Shown here piece after piece: positions 12,957 to 25,323 of a stretch of 64,000 bases of DNA (position 1 is its first letter; each line of letters opens with the position of its first letter). Origin of the DNA: Botrytis cinerea B05.10 (lineage: Eukaryota > Ascomycota > Leotiomycetes > Helotiales > Sclerotiniaceae). The translations under genes were made by a program, and so were the position numbers. Location of the stretch: assembly GCF_000143535.2 (NCBI RefSeq), contig NC_037317.1, forward strand, positions 372,001 through 436,000. Reading direction: 5' to 3'. The notes under the pieces are model-generated. The model saw only the letters and a program-made list of their open reading frames with translations. It was not told the origin of the DNA and did no database searches.

Positions 12957-15491
12957 TTAGATTATGTGGCCATTGGCGATAATAGCTTTATATTGATGAA
13001 ACATCCTTAATAAGTATCCTTGGATGGAAGCCGTGAAAGTCGTGAGGTTGAGTTGGTGAGTCGATGTCATGCTGAGTCAGCGAGTTAAGACCTTCAATAG
13101 TGAGTGCACGGACTGACGAACCATTTTCCATCTTCCAAAATTCGTACTGGTAGTTCACAGCATTCATCAATGATTTGATTCCAAGATTGAATAGTCATCT
13201 CATTCTTTGATTAAGAACGAATCAGCAAATACAATTAGAGAATAGGTAAATGGAATGGGAGGAGTTTGGCTGCATTCAAACTTCGCATTGGTCCATAAGT
13301 CTATGTATCCTACTGCTCTCAGCCTCGTACAACAAAGAGGTATCAAGATATCGCAATTCATCTCTTGGATTGCGATACTTACTAATTTTCCGTCGCGCCC
13401 ATCATGATGACCTCCGTTCTTGGACAAGGCTACGTCTAATGAGATGTATCTTCGTATCCACAGATCATCAGTAGGAATTGAAGATGCTATTCGTGAGTAC
13501 GCAATCTCCACAACTTCATTCAATAATTACGAATTGAAAAATGGATGACAAATGGCAGATGCGAAGCACCCAGATGGCAATGCAGTTGAGCGTTCTTTAC
13601 ACGCAAGTTCATAATTTATCATGGGCATTTGACTTGGAAGGTCGAAACTGTTATGTTCTTGATGGTAGTCCCTGAACGAGATGAGCAAGAAGATGAGAGT
13701 CCTATTGCTTGCAGTCTCCGCCATTTTTTATCTTGTGCAACTGCGCGGAGGCGAATTGCTGTTGTGGATAGTGCCGATCTTAAACTTGCAGCACAGAATC
13801 TCAACAGATAGTCTTCTGCTTGAGCTCAATTGTCTCAGGTGATAGATTTTCATTTCTAATTTGGTTGAACAACTTCCATATTGGGTTTGGCCTAGCAAAT
13901 GCTTCAAACTCTCATTTTATCGTCACATTGGGTGGAGAATGTCTCTCAAAAATTGCTCAGACACGTCAGTTTCAAATTTGTCTACTCGGCTTGGGAGCAT
14001 GCATATTTTCGCATCGTTCCTTCCGTTGAGGATGTTGCTTCACATGGTACTCTTCAAGCTTGCAATGCCTCGGGATTAATTATGTTGGTATGGCAATAAT
14101 TCCACGATCCATCTAAGCCCCCAAGCTTCTACAGATTTCTGTTTAGGTGGGGTTTCGCGCGTGATTGGTGTATAATTCATTCGTTGTCTATTTATGTTAC
14201 ATGCGTTCTGCTTGCTGGATAAATGTAATTGTTTATTAGTATCTGCTTTGAGGATAGATAGCATATTCAATGCTTGTGTTAGGGAGCTTTGAAGTCTTGG
14301 TGGCTCCCCAGATTAGATTTCAACATAATGACGCTATGGCTTGTCCGAGCCGATTAGTTTCAAGGTCTAGCGCCATTCAAGTTCACGACTCTCGTCGGAT
14401 GAAACGTTAAACCTGGTCGAAAATCCCAGGCTATTGTAAATCTGCAAAGGATTAACTATTAGTAACCTTGAGCATGTCATACCCCGCGATAATCATAGGC
14501 GAAAGATAGACACAGCATTGTACCAGAATAAGAACTGAAGTTACCTTGTGACCTTTTTACTATGATTTTACTCGTAGTCTAATTTACACACTGTCCAACT
14601 GCGGATAGATGCTGATACGGTTGGAGCCATGTCAAAATTTTGCTCTTGTTCAAAGGTGAAAAGTCCGCTTAGAACTCGGGGAAAGCACCCGGCTCTGGTG
14701 ATATCTGATCTTATTCCTAGCACATAGCCTAACAAAACCATACCTCCAAAGTTTATTTTCATGTAAATAACTAATGACTGCTGTTACTTGTCGCTGTCAA
14801 CATGGTTCATGTGCAAAGCCATTAATGGCGGGGTAACTGAAGGCTGAGCCAATTCGGACAACCTGCCCAGCCATCTCATCGTACATAGTATTGCGGAAAG
14901 TTTAATTCTTCGGACAATCATTCAAGCTTTCTAGTAGATCTTACACATAAAATCATATTAGTCGCCATGTTAACCTGCATAAATATGTATGATTGTTAGC
15001 ATTGGGAAGTTCCTTAAAACAAACTCAATCGGCTAATTGTTTGCTTCGTCACTTCGACTCGTCTAAGCCATTTAATCCTGGTTTGGGTACATTTCACATG
15101 CTCGCATCTTCAATGAAACATGTGAGTACCGAGGAAAGCCTCTTCAACGCCCCTCATTATTGTACCTTTCAGGAACAAAATTATGGGGGCTGTTATGGTT
15201 CAGGGATTCCCCGCATCCGCAACAGCTAATGCATGCCCCCGGTTAAACAAATCAAGAACTCCGCACTTTCACGTCTAGGATTCCGTTACGTTTGATGCCA
15301 AAATTGTGTTTACTGTTCTCGCAGAGTATGCTCACTGCTAGAGACTCGGGGAAATCGGACCATGATACAAAGAAAAATATATAAAAGAGCTAGAATTCCC
15401 ACCTTCATCATCTGTTATTGCACAATCTCAAAAGCACAAACACACAATAACAATCATTCACCACATATATCTTCGTTACAGATCGGAAATC
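12957..15491. other. Gene-poor spacer, possibly with further gene relics
   Basis: About 2.5 kb without a recognisable gene. Short open stretches on the minus strand at 13200-13523 and 12988-13170 have a somewhat protein-like composition, but I could not join them by good splice sites or place them in a family. A TATA box for the next gene lies at the right end. Confidence 0.45.
15378..15386 (+). promoter_or_regulatory. TATA box of the CFEM gene
   Basis: TATATAAAA lies 106 bp upstream of the CFEM start codon, a common distance for fungal core promoters. Confidence 0.55.
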
Positions 15492-15915
15492 ATGAAGTTC
15501 TCATACGCCGCTATTATCCTCGGAGCTGCCTCCATCGTATCAGCTCAAAGTGCTGCTTGTACAGCAGCTGTAGCCGCTGTCCCTGCCTGCGGCGTAAGTT
15601 ATCTCTTTCTTTACCTCAATTATGTCGGCCTCTACAGCAATATTCATTCGCCCAAATCTGTCATATGAATTGTTTCATTTGATCCTCTGTGTTAATCCTC
15701 AACTCATCATCTAACATCTTCCCTAGGCTTCTTGCATCGATACAGCCACTTCGAAATATTGCTCGGGCGCAGACGACTACGCTTGTGAATGCTCATCTGA
15801 CACCTTTTCTGAGATTGAGAATGAGGCTACTGATTGTGTTGTTGCCGCTTGTGGAGTTAACGTCGCAATTGAAGTTTTGGATGCTGTCAGTAAAGTTTGC
15901 ACCACCTGTGTTTAA
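15492..15915 (+). CDS. Small secreted CFEM-domain protein
   Basis: A 96-aa protein in two exons (15492-15593 and 15727-15915); the 133-nt intron has donor GTAAGT and acceptor CCTAG. The N-terminus MKFSYAAIILGAASIVSAQ is a clear signal peptide. The mature part is almost entirely a CFEM domain: the spacing VPACGASC, then YC, YACEC, DC, AAC and two C-terminal cysteines gives ten cysteines in all, and the domain Asp is present (CECSSD). CFEM proteins act at the cell surface or are secreted; known roles include heme capture, GPI-anchored wall proteins and plant-infection effectors. No GPI-attachment tail is seen, so this one is probably soluble. Ten cysteines is two more than the canonical eight. 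Confidence 0.92.
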
Positions 15916-17340
15916 GCTTTCACTTTTGTAGCCAATGGGTCATTCAAAGTAATTGCATGAGCTGAGAGAGCCTGATGTTGTTTGGTTTGATTTGGAGCGG
16001 AGCGATTGATGGTTTGAATGGGTTGGCGATGAACGATTGAGCCTGATGATCGGACAATTGTTGTCAGATAAAATGAAATCTGAAGTGTCTGAAAACCAGA
16101 AACATATGGCATTCCGCTTTCGTGAAATGGCCAGAATCGTGCTCACTTAAGAAAACCTAACGATGGAGAATTCCTGACTTTGCTCGGCGTGTGTGACATA
16201 TGTAACAAATATTTCGAGTAATGCTAGATCTTTAATCACTAACGATTCAAACCTCAGTTCATGACATCATAACTCATAGATCAAATTTCTACTATTGACA
16301 TAATTAGCTCATGGTTGTAACGACATAACTAAATTTTAGAAAAAAATATCATTGACGAAACAAGGAAAATGGCTCTGGGGCACCTTATACTCATATTGCG
16401 TGGGATATTAACCTCCTTTCAAACGATCTGATAATAATACATCTTGTTTGACAATAACCTAGGAAGGGACTGAAAGACTTTCCTTCGTAAATCAACATCA
16501 ACATATTGATGTGATTGATTTTAATGAAAATTATTACATGGAGGTTGAAAGACTTTACTGAGGGTGGGCGCTAAATCAAGGTTGCTAGGCTAAAATTAAG
16601 GCTACTCCCACATTAGCAACCTTAAATTCTAAAATAACAACCTCACGACTGCTCATCTTCATCTTTTTCTTCACAACACCGTCGCCGCCGCCATGATTAT
16701 CACCATCTCCATCACTTGTTCTCTTTGCCTTAGATTACAACAGTCTTCAAGCTTATCACCATCTACTCTGTGTCATTTCATCCCGCCAAGCAAGTAATGT
16801 TCATTAATTGTTTTCAATTAGAGTTAGGTATTCAGAGTATTATGAGACGACAGCGCGCTGGAAACGCAAAATTTCTCCATGTACTCAATAGTTTTAAGTC
16901 ATGAAGATGAATGTCATTTGTCATTGCTCATGGAGCGATATTTGGTACTATTTCCGGTCGTCATGCTTTGATATGCATTTTTCCAATATCAATTCAGCTT
17001 GCCAATGTTTTCCCGCTGCATTTTTTATCATTCAGATCGATCATCGTGCATAAGTTTCTTTACCGGAAATCTTCAATGGGGTTGTAATTCAATCGCGACA
17101 TTAATAGTCCTTCCGTCCCAATCAGAATTTACCCAATAAGCAAGCTTTCGGTATAGTTTTGTTGCGGGAACCGTATTCCGCCATTGAGCCACGGATAATT
17201 TGGGGAATTCTGCGGGGTATTGTTGTAGTTGACGATAAAGCCCAGATTTGTAAAGATACTTCATCACACATCTTCACCCAATTTTTTTTCTTTTTTGATA
17301 AGGTTGTCCTCATTTGCTCCCGTAAACTACATTTTGAGCC
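15916..17340. other. Spacer without a recognised gene
   Basis: No coding signal is seen. A weak inverted repeat (AAGGTTGCTA ... TAGCAACCTT) occurs at about 16578-16624. Confidence 0.5.
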
Positions 17341-18417
17341 ATGTTACCTCAATATTTGCTCGTCGTTCCTTTATTGGTTGATAGCTGTATAGCTTTTCCG
17401 TTCCTAAACTCCTTTTTGCCTAGACAAGCGACAGGAACCAAGTATCTTTTTTCCTTGTGAGAGTACCCAACTTCATTTTGGGGACAGTATTAATCAATAT
17501 TGCTAGCGGTGACTCGTACACACGAACCCTTTTCTCGATAACTGGTACGAAGCCTTCTGCAGACAATCCGATCGGAAATCCCCCGTTTCCGGGCACTACA
17601 ACAGATGCGGGTCTCAATTGGATCGATTATTTGGTCACCGCATATAATACTTCTTTAACGCTGTCATATAATTTCGCTGTTGGGGGCTCAACAGTCGACG
17701 ACAACGTCGTTCCTTCCATTACAAATGGTGCTAAATCACTCGTGGAACAAACCGCAATCTTCACTGCTAATCTCGCACCGAAACCTTCATATGCGCCATG
17801 GACTTCGGCAAATACGCTCTTCGCTGTATGGTTTGGTATCAATGATATTGATCTCAGTTATGCATATTCCAATGAGAGTGAACTCTTCAAGGAGATCTTC
17901 GATACCTACTGGAAGCAGCTTGACATAATGTATTACTATGGAGGTAGAAATTTTGCATTGCTGACAGTCCCACGTGAGTCTCTATCCTGAGAGTCGATTT
18001 GACAATTTTGGTTCTAGAATTGACAGAGTGAATAGCTACCAACAAGACCCCCAGAGTTCTAGGATACAATAGTACTGCGCAAGCGGCGTACGCTTCAAGC
18101 ATTGCAGCCTGGAATACTCTTGTCAAAAACACGGCCGCTGAGTTCCAATCCGAAAGATCTGGGACTACTGTCAAAGTGATCGATACTTCAGTACGTCAAA
18201 GTTCTAACTTGGTCTATCGTACATAACTCACACAGCTTTGCAGGTTCCTTTTAACACTGCCTTAAGTAACCCAACAGCTTATGGTTCCCCGAATGCAGTT
18301 TGTTATAATACAAACGGAGTGAGTTGTTTGTGGTGGAATAGTTTTCATCCCGGTCAGGCGGTTCAGAAATTGGTTGCTGCAGCATTCGCAGGAGCTTACA
18401 GTGGCACATTCTTTTGA
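17341..18417 (+). CDS. Secreted SGNH/GDSL esterase, CE16-like
   Basis: A 303-aa protein in four exons: 17341-17456, 17507-17973, 18036-18190 and 18244-18417. The first 50-nt intron splits the GDSY motif region, and splicing restores KYLFSFGDSYT. The ATG at 17341 gives a hydrophobic signal peptide ([13 protein letters not shown]). SGNH blocks are present: GDS (block I, nucleophile Ser), GGSTVDDN (block II, Gly), WFGINDID (block III, Asn) and NSFHPG near the C-terminus (block V, His). The architecture matches fungal carbohydrate-esterase-16 acetylesterases, which remove acetyl groups from plant cell-wall sugars. In block V the DxxH aspartate position is Asn. My recollection is that this occurs in other members of the subfamily, so it need not mean loss of activity. 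Confidence 0.87.
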
Positions 18418-19605
18418 TCAAGGATCATTATTGGAGGTCTCAATGAGTATATGGTTTACCACGAACTAGGAGAAGAGGAGGCCTTCCTTCTTCTGGTATA
18501 AGACATACAAGAATCGAGACGATCAAAGCAATGAAACGAAATTCGATGCACACGTGTTTTTCATGATTTTTATAAATCCTTCATGTGAGGAGGCGCATTA
18601 ATGTGAGCATATATATGGCCTCAAGTTCGTTTTTTTCATAGCTCGCAAAACTGGATCACACCTGAAGTACCGAGATGTAAACCTTTTAGAAGCTAAGTAG
18701 CTCATTAAGCTCGTATCTGAGACATTGATAACCATTGGTCGAGTTCCTTATTATCGGATGGTGTATTATTGGCTCTGAAATTTGAGGAGATGGCTTATGA
18801 GAAACGAGTTACACCCGCCTCTGATACATAACTATAATCATATGATCTGCACTGATAGGAGGATGTACCTGATGTCTCAATCCCCCTCTTTAAGTAACAT
18901 GAATAGTAATCGACAGCTATGCCTGATGAAGTTTTGTCGGAACGTACGATATCATATGACTAAGCGAATTACATGATTCTTCCCTTTATATACAGAGGGA
19001 AGAATCATACCTTATAATAGATCATCTCAATTATGTTATTCATTTTGTATAGACTTTTTATAGTGCTTTACCTGGTGATTCGGATTCGACCTCCCCCCCC
19101 CCCCCAAGTGAAACCAAACAAATTTTGAGCATGGCAAAGAATTCTGATGATACAGTTCACTTTTTCAAACCAGTGGACACGCAATAAATCATTCTTACAA
19201 AATTTTCAGCGTTATTGTTTATTTTCTGTAATTTGCTAAATGATGTTAAGAGTTTGAGGACTGTTTTTTCTATGATACACTGAGTCTAATCTATATGTTA
19301 TTGTTCACTTTCGCTATTAGTATCACACCATAGCAGTCAAATGGTTCATGGGTGGAGCAGTTTGATTATACTATCGTACTATGAGTTCCCGTTCTCACTT
19401 TGTTGTTCATTTCACAGCAAGCAGGCATATTGCCATTTCTCTCCCGATTGCCACTAGCTTAATACACCTTTCTTGTGAATAGGTATCAAGACTCATATTC
19501 GATTCTAGCATATATTTCATCCAGCTTTGGCAATTATATTTCTGCCCATACCTTCATCCTCAGTATGTCCTTCCGCATTGTGTCTTCAACGACCATAGAC
19601 TTCAT
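18418..19605. other. Spacer without a recognised gene
   Basis: Nothing coding is seen. A 13-C run lies at 19093-19105. The 3' regions of the esterase and the convergent 2EXR gene are presumably here. Confidence 0.55.
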
Positions 19606-20685
19606 TTATGATTCACCCCCAATGCAATCTTGGAGTGCATCATTCAGCAGTTTCTGCTGGACAGGTCCAATAATAAGCTTTGTGAACAAGGATTCAATCC
19701 CTGGAACTTTAAGAAGGGCTCCTGTATTCTTTTCTATACCTCTTGCATATTCCGGAATTCCTTGAACTAGAGGTTCAAGCTCATTATAATGTTTAACTCT
19801 AAAGTTCATGCCTTGGGTGTAATCGTAGCTCCCAAAGTCTTGTAAGTTCTCAACGAGTCCCCAGCGCAGGGCTTGAAGTGCGAATTTAAGACAGATTGGC
19901 TCGAAAAATATCAGATTGTCGTGTTCGTCGACTTCAGAGCTGTCTGAATATACCACAGTCAACTCCTTCAGACCAGGAAAGTAACAAAGAATGACCTCTA
20001 TGAACGGATGAAATCCAATGTCATTTTTTGTGTCTGGACCCACTCCTTGGAAAGAGCCAGTCGGGAGTTCGAGGGCTAGGGATTTAACTTTTTCCCAATC
20101 TTTTCGCCTTCCGTCATCTAGCGCGCGAATCATTGATCGTACGAAGCTCAGATTCTTGGACCCAATGTGGACATCTTTATAACTGAGAAAGAGTGTATCC
20201 AGCTCAAAATTGAAGAAGACCATTGGCTTTGCGATTCCACATGCGAAGGAATATCTCTTCTCCATGAGCATTCTCAAATCGTAATTTACTGACAACAATG
20301 CAGCAATATTAGGGGGTAGAGACTGTGGCGAATACATGCCGATTAAATTGTCATCCAAATCTCTATGCGGCTCTTTCATATGCCAGTTATATCCTTCAGC
20401 AAGCATTGATTTTTCGAAAGGAGGTATCATGGTATCAGAATTGATGTTCCGAAAAAGCTCCACAGCTCGTGATGAGGGATCTGTAATTTGTTCAGAATCT
20501 TCATTAATCTCCTGCCATTGTCCAATAGTCTGCTTTAACTTCCGCTGTTTGACCTTGATAATGCGACCTTCTGTAAGATTTTCAATCTCTTCATCAATCT
20601 TCATCTTCCATATCTTGTGTTGTATTTCGGCCGGAAGATCCTTGAAGTAATGAAATGTTCTGGGTCCGTGTGATGTGACAGACAT
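19606..20685 (-). CDS. 2EXR-domain protein
   Basis: A single-exon 359-aa protein. Near its N-terminus it reads FHYFKDLPAEIQHKIWKMKI, the signature of the 2EXR domain (F-x-x-L-P-x-E-I-x-x-x-I-W) found in large, expanded families of filamentous ascomycetes. The rest resembles the usual variable body of these proteins, with no signal peptide and no membrane segment. The function of the family is unknown; relation to F-box-like motifs is often noted. The ATG is at 20685-20683. It is convergent with the esterase and has no obvious partner gene. Confidence 0.85.
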   Translation of the reverse strand: MSVTSHGPRTFHYFKDLPAEIQHKIWKMKIDEEIENLTEGRIIKVKQRKLKQTIGQWQEINEDSEQITDPSSRAVELFRNINSDTMIPPFEKSMLAEGYNWHMKEPHRDLDDNLIGMYSPQSLPPNIAALLSVNYDLRMLMEKRYSFACGIAKPMVFFNFELDTLFLSYKDVHIGSKNLSFVRSMIRALDDGRRKDWEKVKSLALELPTGSFQGVGPDTKNDIGFHPFIEVILCYFPGLKELTVVYSDSSEVDEHDNLIFFEPICLKFALQALRWGLVENLQDFGSYDYTQGMNFRVKHYNELEPLVQGIPEYARGIEKNTGALLKVPGIESLFTKLIIGPVQQKLLNDALQDCIGGES

Positions 20686-22544
20686 TTTGCAGATTTGGGT
20701 TTGAATTGGTGAGATGTTTGTTGTTTAAGAGTTTGAGGTAGATGTAATGTCGAAGTTGTTATGTAAGAGAGGTAAATACAGATATATGGAATTTGACTGG
20801 GAAAGAAAGAGAGAGCTTATAACATACATGGAGAGGATGATACGATACAGATAGTCAGCCAGTAACGGTGGAACGCCGTATGTTTGCTCTAAGGCAGAAC
20901 CGTAAACTTCGACCAGCTCAATGTTAGTCTACATTTTGTTCTCTGGTACGGTCGATAGTCATCATCTCTCGAGTTTTGAGTACTATATTACTCTGCTACG
21001 TGTAGGATTCAAGACTTACATATTACCAACTAGGTACCCGATGAACTCTTTTACAGCCCATTCGTGAAGGCGTGGAGCTTCATCTGTTGCTATTGTTTCT
21101 CTATACAAAGTGATTATTCACATATTCGTCTAAATCTTGAATATTTCGTCGATTAGACGCAAATGTTGTCGTTATTAATTATTACCGTGCGTGAAAACTC
21201 TCCAGCATTTACCCTTTAGGAAAATTTTCCTTGGATACAAATAGACGATTACAACTTGCAGGTATCTGCTAATATATCTCGTATTTCGAATTTGTGCCGA
21301 AAACTGGCCCATACTACAGTTTCAACAGTTACAATGATCACATTTCAGCAAAATAAAGCCTCATGCATATATTATATGTCGAGTTCACTACAAGAAGTCC
21401 ACTTTCAAATAATCTAAGACCCAAAGAGCGAATAAACTCGTAGAGTGAGGGTACGAGTAGATTTTGCTTTAACAAAAACTACCGCAGATTACACACAATT
21501 TACAGCGATTGAACGATCTTCAATGTACTAGCATTGAAGATTACTGTAAGCTAATTATCACTATGCTACTGAAAAATCTGGCAATGCTGTTTTGCGTTTC
21601 AACCCATCTAAAGGAGGCTATATGTACGTACAGATGTGCTACAGATGAATCAGATATTCCCAGCCAGAGAAGAAACAATAGGCTCAAGCACAAGACTAGA
21701 TAAACCGTCAAGAAGGATGTATCAATAGATTTCATCAAATAAGTACCAGATAAGTATGACATGCCCCCTCGAAGAGATGGAAAGAAATCTTTAAGTCTCA
21801 GGAAATCTGGAATCACAAGCATTATCAGAGGAAATGCACAATCCCTAAGCAGCAGGTTTGAAAGAAATCTAAAAGAAGAGATTGCAAGCAAAATTATACG
21901 GAAGCAAGAACGATATTTCGTGGTCATAACTGCCACCGATTGAATAGATTATCAAATTTGTCGCTTGGTTACCTTAATACTTTGCAGAATGGCAAGGTTG
22001 GTTTTTGAACGCCTTGCCTGCAATTGCCGTTGCTCCTATTGCAACCTAACTCAAACATTACGATACTACCCAGAAGTATTTATCCTAAAGCCATTCCCCT
22101 TAATGATTTCAGAACATGATTGATGATCCTTCGGGCACAAGTCGGACCCCAAATGCTAGTTCTGGACATGCTGATTTTGTTCGTGTCGCACAACCAGTAC
22201 AAGGCACACACATCCAGCTGAGCCGACCAATGGTAATAGTAGCTAGTATTGATCTAGGTTACACTTTCAAGCTCTTTCTCGAGGATTCGAAACTTCTCCT
22301 CCGCAATTCACTCCTATTCATGCATTCGTTGAAATAGAGTATCGATTTTGTAGTGATAATTGCGGCGTCCAAAGGGCGATGTGACCACTGGATATAGTAA
22401 TAGTAGGCGTACTGCTGCATTTACAATGAAGGAAATTTCTTCAACTAGGAATCCTTGCATGCGTACCCTATTTGAAGCGAAAGTACTGCTTATTCCGGGC
22501 AACTACTGTTCTCTCCTCTTTTCTTATTTTCACGACACTAGAAA
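20686..22544. other. Spacer with a hairpin, no recognised gene
   Basis: No gene can be supported. Open stretches at 21541-21936 (minus) and 21761-21943 (plus) overlap each other and match nothing I know. A clear hairpin is at 21500-21549. Confidence 0.5.
21500..21549. repeat. Imperfect palindrome/hairpin
   Basis: ATCTTCAATG at 21516-21525 pairs with CATTGAAGAT at 21532-21541 around a 6-nt loop (TACTAG). The outer arms TTACAG and CTGTAA also pair. Confidence 0.6.
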
Positions 22545-24294
22545 ATGCTTGGTGATAGTTTGAAGCATAGCGATCTTGAAGTATTCCATGGCGAGATCAG
22601 AGTCTCAGACCCCGGGATACAGGTCAAAGTTGAGACTGGAATCATTCCGGGAGGAAAACATTACGAATTAGAAGTTGCAGATTCAAGGTTGCCGACTAGT
22701 GATGGGGATGTGTCTGAGATTACCAACAGAGCGGAGTTGACTTCAAAAAATGAAATTGCACAAAGGAAGAAATGGAGCGCTAAGGATTTATATAGAAGAC
22801 GAAAATGGTTTGTTATCGGAGGATTTATGATGCTGGTTTCGTTAATTGCCCTTGCTTCTATACTAGGAGTTGTGATGAAGTCCAGGCAACAAGCTTCTGC
22901 CTCCCCTTCCACCACAAGTTCTATCAACGAAATTACCTCGATGGTGACTCTAGCATCTCCAACAGTATCGACATCTACAACGATATCACAGTCACTGTCA
23001 ACCGCTCAAGGTACGGTCGTGGCAACGCCTTCCTCGAATGTCATCAGAAACATTGCTGCAGTTTCCTATACCTCTGATTTTGTCAACATAACTAAAATTT
23101 ACTATTCAAATAACTCCGGTCAATTGATAGAAGCAACAACTTCAAATGCAAGCTTGTCTACTACACCTACGTGGACAAAGAATATGTTAAACTATACCAC
23201 GAACAATGGATCAGCTATTGCGGCCGCGGTTTCGAGGCCCGGCTTGGAACCAATGGTGATGATTTACCCATCTTTCTGTATTTCATTGTCAATATTGTAT
23301 CTTGGATTGATTGCTCACATGTTTTTAGGAAGTTACTGTCGTCTTTGTGGGCTCAAACAACATATTGAACAGCATTAGCAGTTCCCTAAACACCTCCAGT
23401 TCAAACGCCGACGTCGGCTCCTGGACCTCTGGATCCCTCTCCCTCCAAAACATATCCGTGTATCCCGGCACTCGTCTCTCTGTACTTTACAATCCTTGTT
23501 CAACTTGTGATTATAATATCATTGTCTCTTACCAAACTTCAGATGGGAATCTCCATATTGGTAATCAGACGAGTAGTAGTTCAGTAGCGGGTACGACGAC
23601 CACGAGTAGCAGCATGAGTATTACCACGGACACAGCCAAGTTTATGAGTATCAGAAATGAGAACGCGGATTCCTGGGAGATATATGACGTCTACGGTGCA
23701 CAATTAGGGACGGCAGTCGCGTTCCAGAATAAAACAGACAAGCCAGATAATCGCGCAAGCCTGTACTGGCAGTGGGAAGGAGTTAATATTACGGCGTGGG
23801 ATTGGTATCCGAGTATGTATTTACCGATTGCATCTTTGCCTATATCCTGTTTAGTCTTTGGGTATATCAGCTAGCTCATCATACTACTTTTAGGAGTTAG
23901 CTGGTCAGCTACAAGTCATTGGCTCAGCGCTTCCAATCCTCAACCTTACCCACCTCTCACCCCGATCGCCACGGGCTCCACACATCGACTTGTCTCAAAT
24001 GGAAATCAAGCTTGGCAAGTCATCTTGACCCTTTGTAGTACGGGTGTACGAGTAGATGTTACGGGGGGAGAAGCGAGCGCATGGATTCTAGTGGATGGGC
24101 ATCCAAATGAGATGAGTAATTCAACGGGGACAGGAAAGCTGTACAAGAATATTGCGGTTACGGATTTGGGGATGGCATTTGTGGTGACAAATAATGGAAC
24201 GGCGGGGGATAGCGTGGAAGTGTGGAGGCTGAGAGATGATTTTATTAGTTGGGAGGGGTTGGGGACGATGGATCTAGAGGGGGCTTGGGACTAA
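22545..24294 (+). CDS. Membrane-anchored fucose-lectin-like protein
   Basis: A 531-aa type II membrane protein in three exons (22545-23255, 23329-23812, 23894-24294; introns of 73 and 81 nt). Residues 1-88 are a charged cytoplasmic tail ending in RRRK. A hydrophobic segment follows at about 89-111, then a Ser/Thr-rich stalk. The ectodomain has repeated units such as ITKIYYSNNSGQLIEA, ADSWEIYDVYGAQLGTAVAF and NRASLYWQWEGVNITAWDW. These resemble blades of the fungal fucose-specific lectin beta-propeller. Such lectins bind fucosylated glycans; an anchored form could act in recognition at the cell surface or in the secretory route, which is inference. Many N-glycosylation sequons (NxS/T) fit an extracellular domain. 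The first intron has a weak GTGATG donor, so this boundary is less certain. Confidence 0.78.
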
Positions 24295-25323
24295 TCAATT
24301 GATTAGTAACACTGTACTCGGATTTCGAGGAGATATATGAATCGTTTATTGATTGATGTTACTGGGAGAAAGCCATTTCGATCTGCAGAAAATTCTTAGG
24401 TAACGAACACTAGTATCGGTAGCATTATCTATCTAATGCAATCACACCATGAACCATGTGACAACAAGTTCCAAACAAAATTACCCTAGGCACCTGATCA
24501 ACTTTAACTTTATATACGCTAACGTCGAGTTAGTTTCCGCTGCCATGCCATGCGCGTGTTAATGCATGTTATTAGTTCCCCAGATCTCCAGCGTTCGGCA
24601 AATCTCCCACACTATATCCTATTGCCGAGCCCCTAGAAACTACCAAGGAAAGACAAGGCGTTTCTAAGCGACTTCCAAGTCTTCTAGTGTGGTGGGGTAC
24701 TCTGATAGCATAGAGCTAGAGACTTTAGTACGAACTCGATCTACAGACTAAGAGATATCTAGATTAGGGAAAGTGGGGTAGACGGGGATTTACATTCCCT
24801 TGAGTTGGAACATTGGAGCTTGGAAGGGAAACGCTCTTTCTAGAATACTGTTAGAATGTCGATACATCGGAACTAGAAAATCTATGTGTTTGAAATCAGA
24901 GTTGCACTTTCGTAAGTCTCTTGGTGGGATGTTGATAAGAAGTTTAGAAAGAGATGATCTTTTCCGAATCATCACTAAAAAATATTGATATACTGATACC
25001 AAGATAGTTAAGTCTTTTTTGTTGGAAGTTCTAGCTCTGTACTTGTCTTGGTATGATGGAAGAAGATAATTATATTGCTAACTTTGGTGTATATAAAGGG
25101 TGATTCCTCAACCGTTTGGAAGGAGTAAGTGCACTCCGAGTTTTACAGAGTTCAAAAAACTACACAATCCTGTATCAGAGTACAACTATCGTTTCATAGT
25201 AGGGCCAATCACCACACTTCCTATTCTATACATTAGACATCAAACACAAAGATCCACTCAATAGAACCATTTCTTACTCAGCACTCCTCATCAACCAAGA
25301 AAATTTTCACTCCGCCTCAAAAA
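24295..25323. other. Intergenic spacer, promoter side of the small membrane protein gene
   Basis: No gene is seen in this kilobase. A TATATAAA box at 25090-25097 and a long pyrimidine-rich leader precede the next start codon. Confidence 0.5.
25090..25097 (+). promoter_or_regulatory. Possible TATA box
   Basis: TATATAAA lies 227 bp upstream of the ATG at 25324 and would imply a 5' UTR of up to about 200 nt. Confidence 0.4.

Noticed and set aside
13200..13523. Possible exon on the minus strand
   Set aside because: Protein-like composition, but no credible splice links to 13527-13724 or 12988-13170 and no family match.
21541..21936. 131-codon open frame, minus strand
   Set aside because: It is hydrophobic but irregular, overlaps an open frame on the other strand, and has no recognised family.
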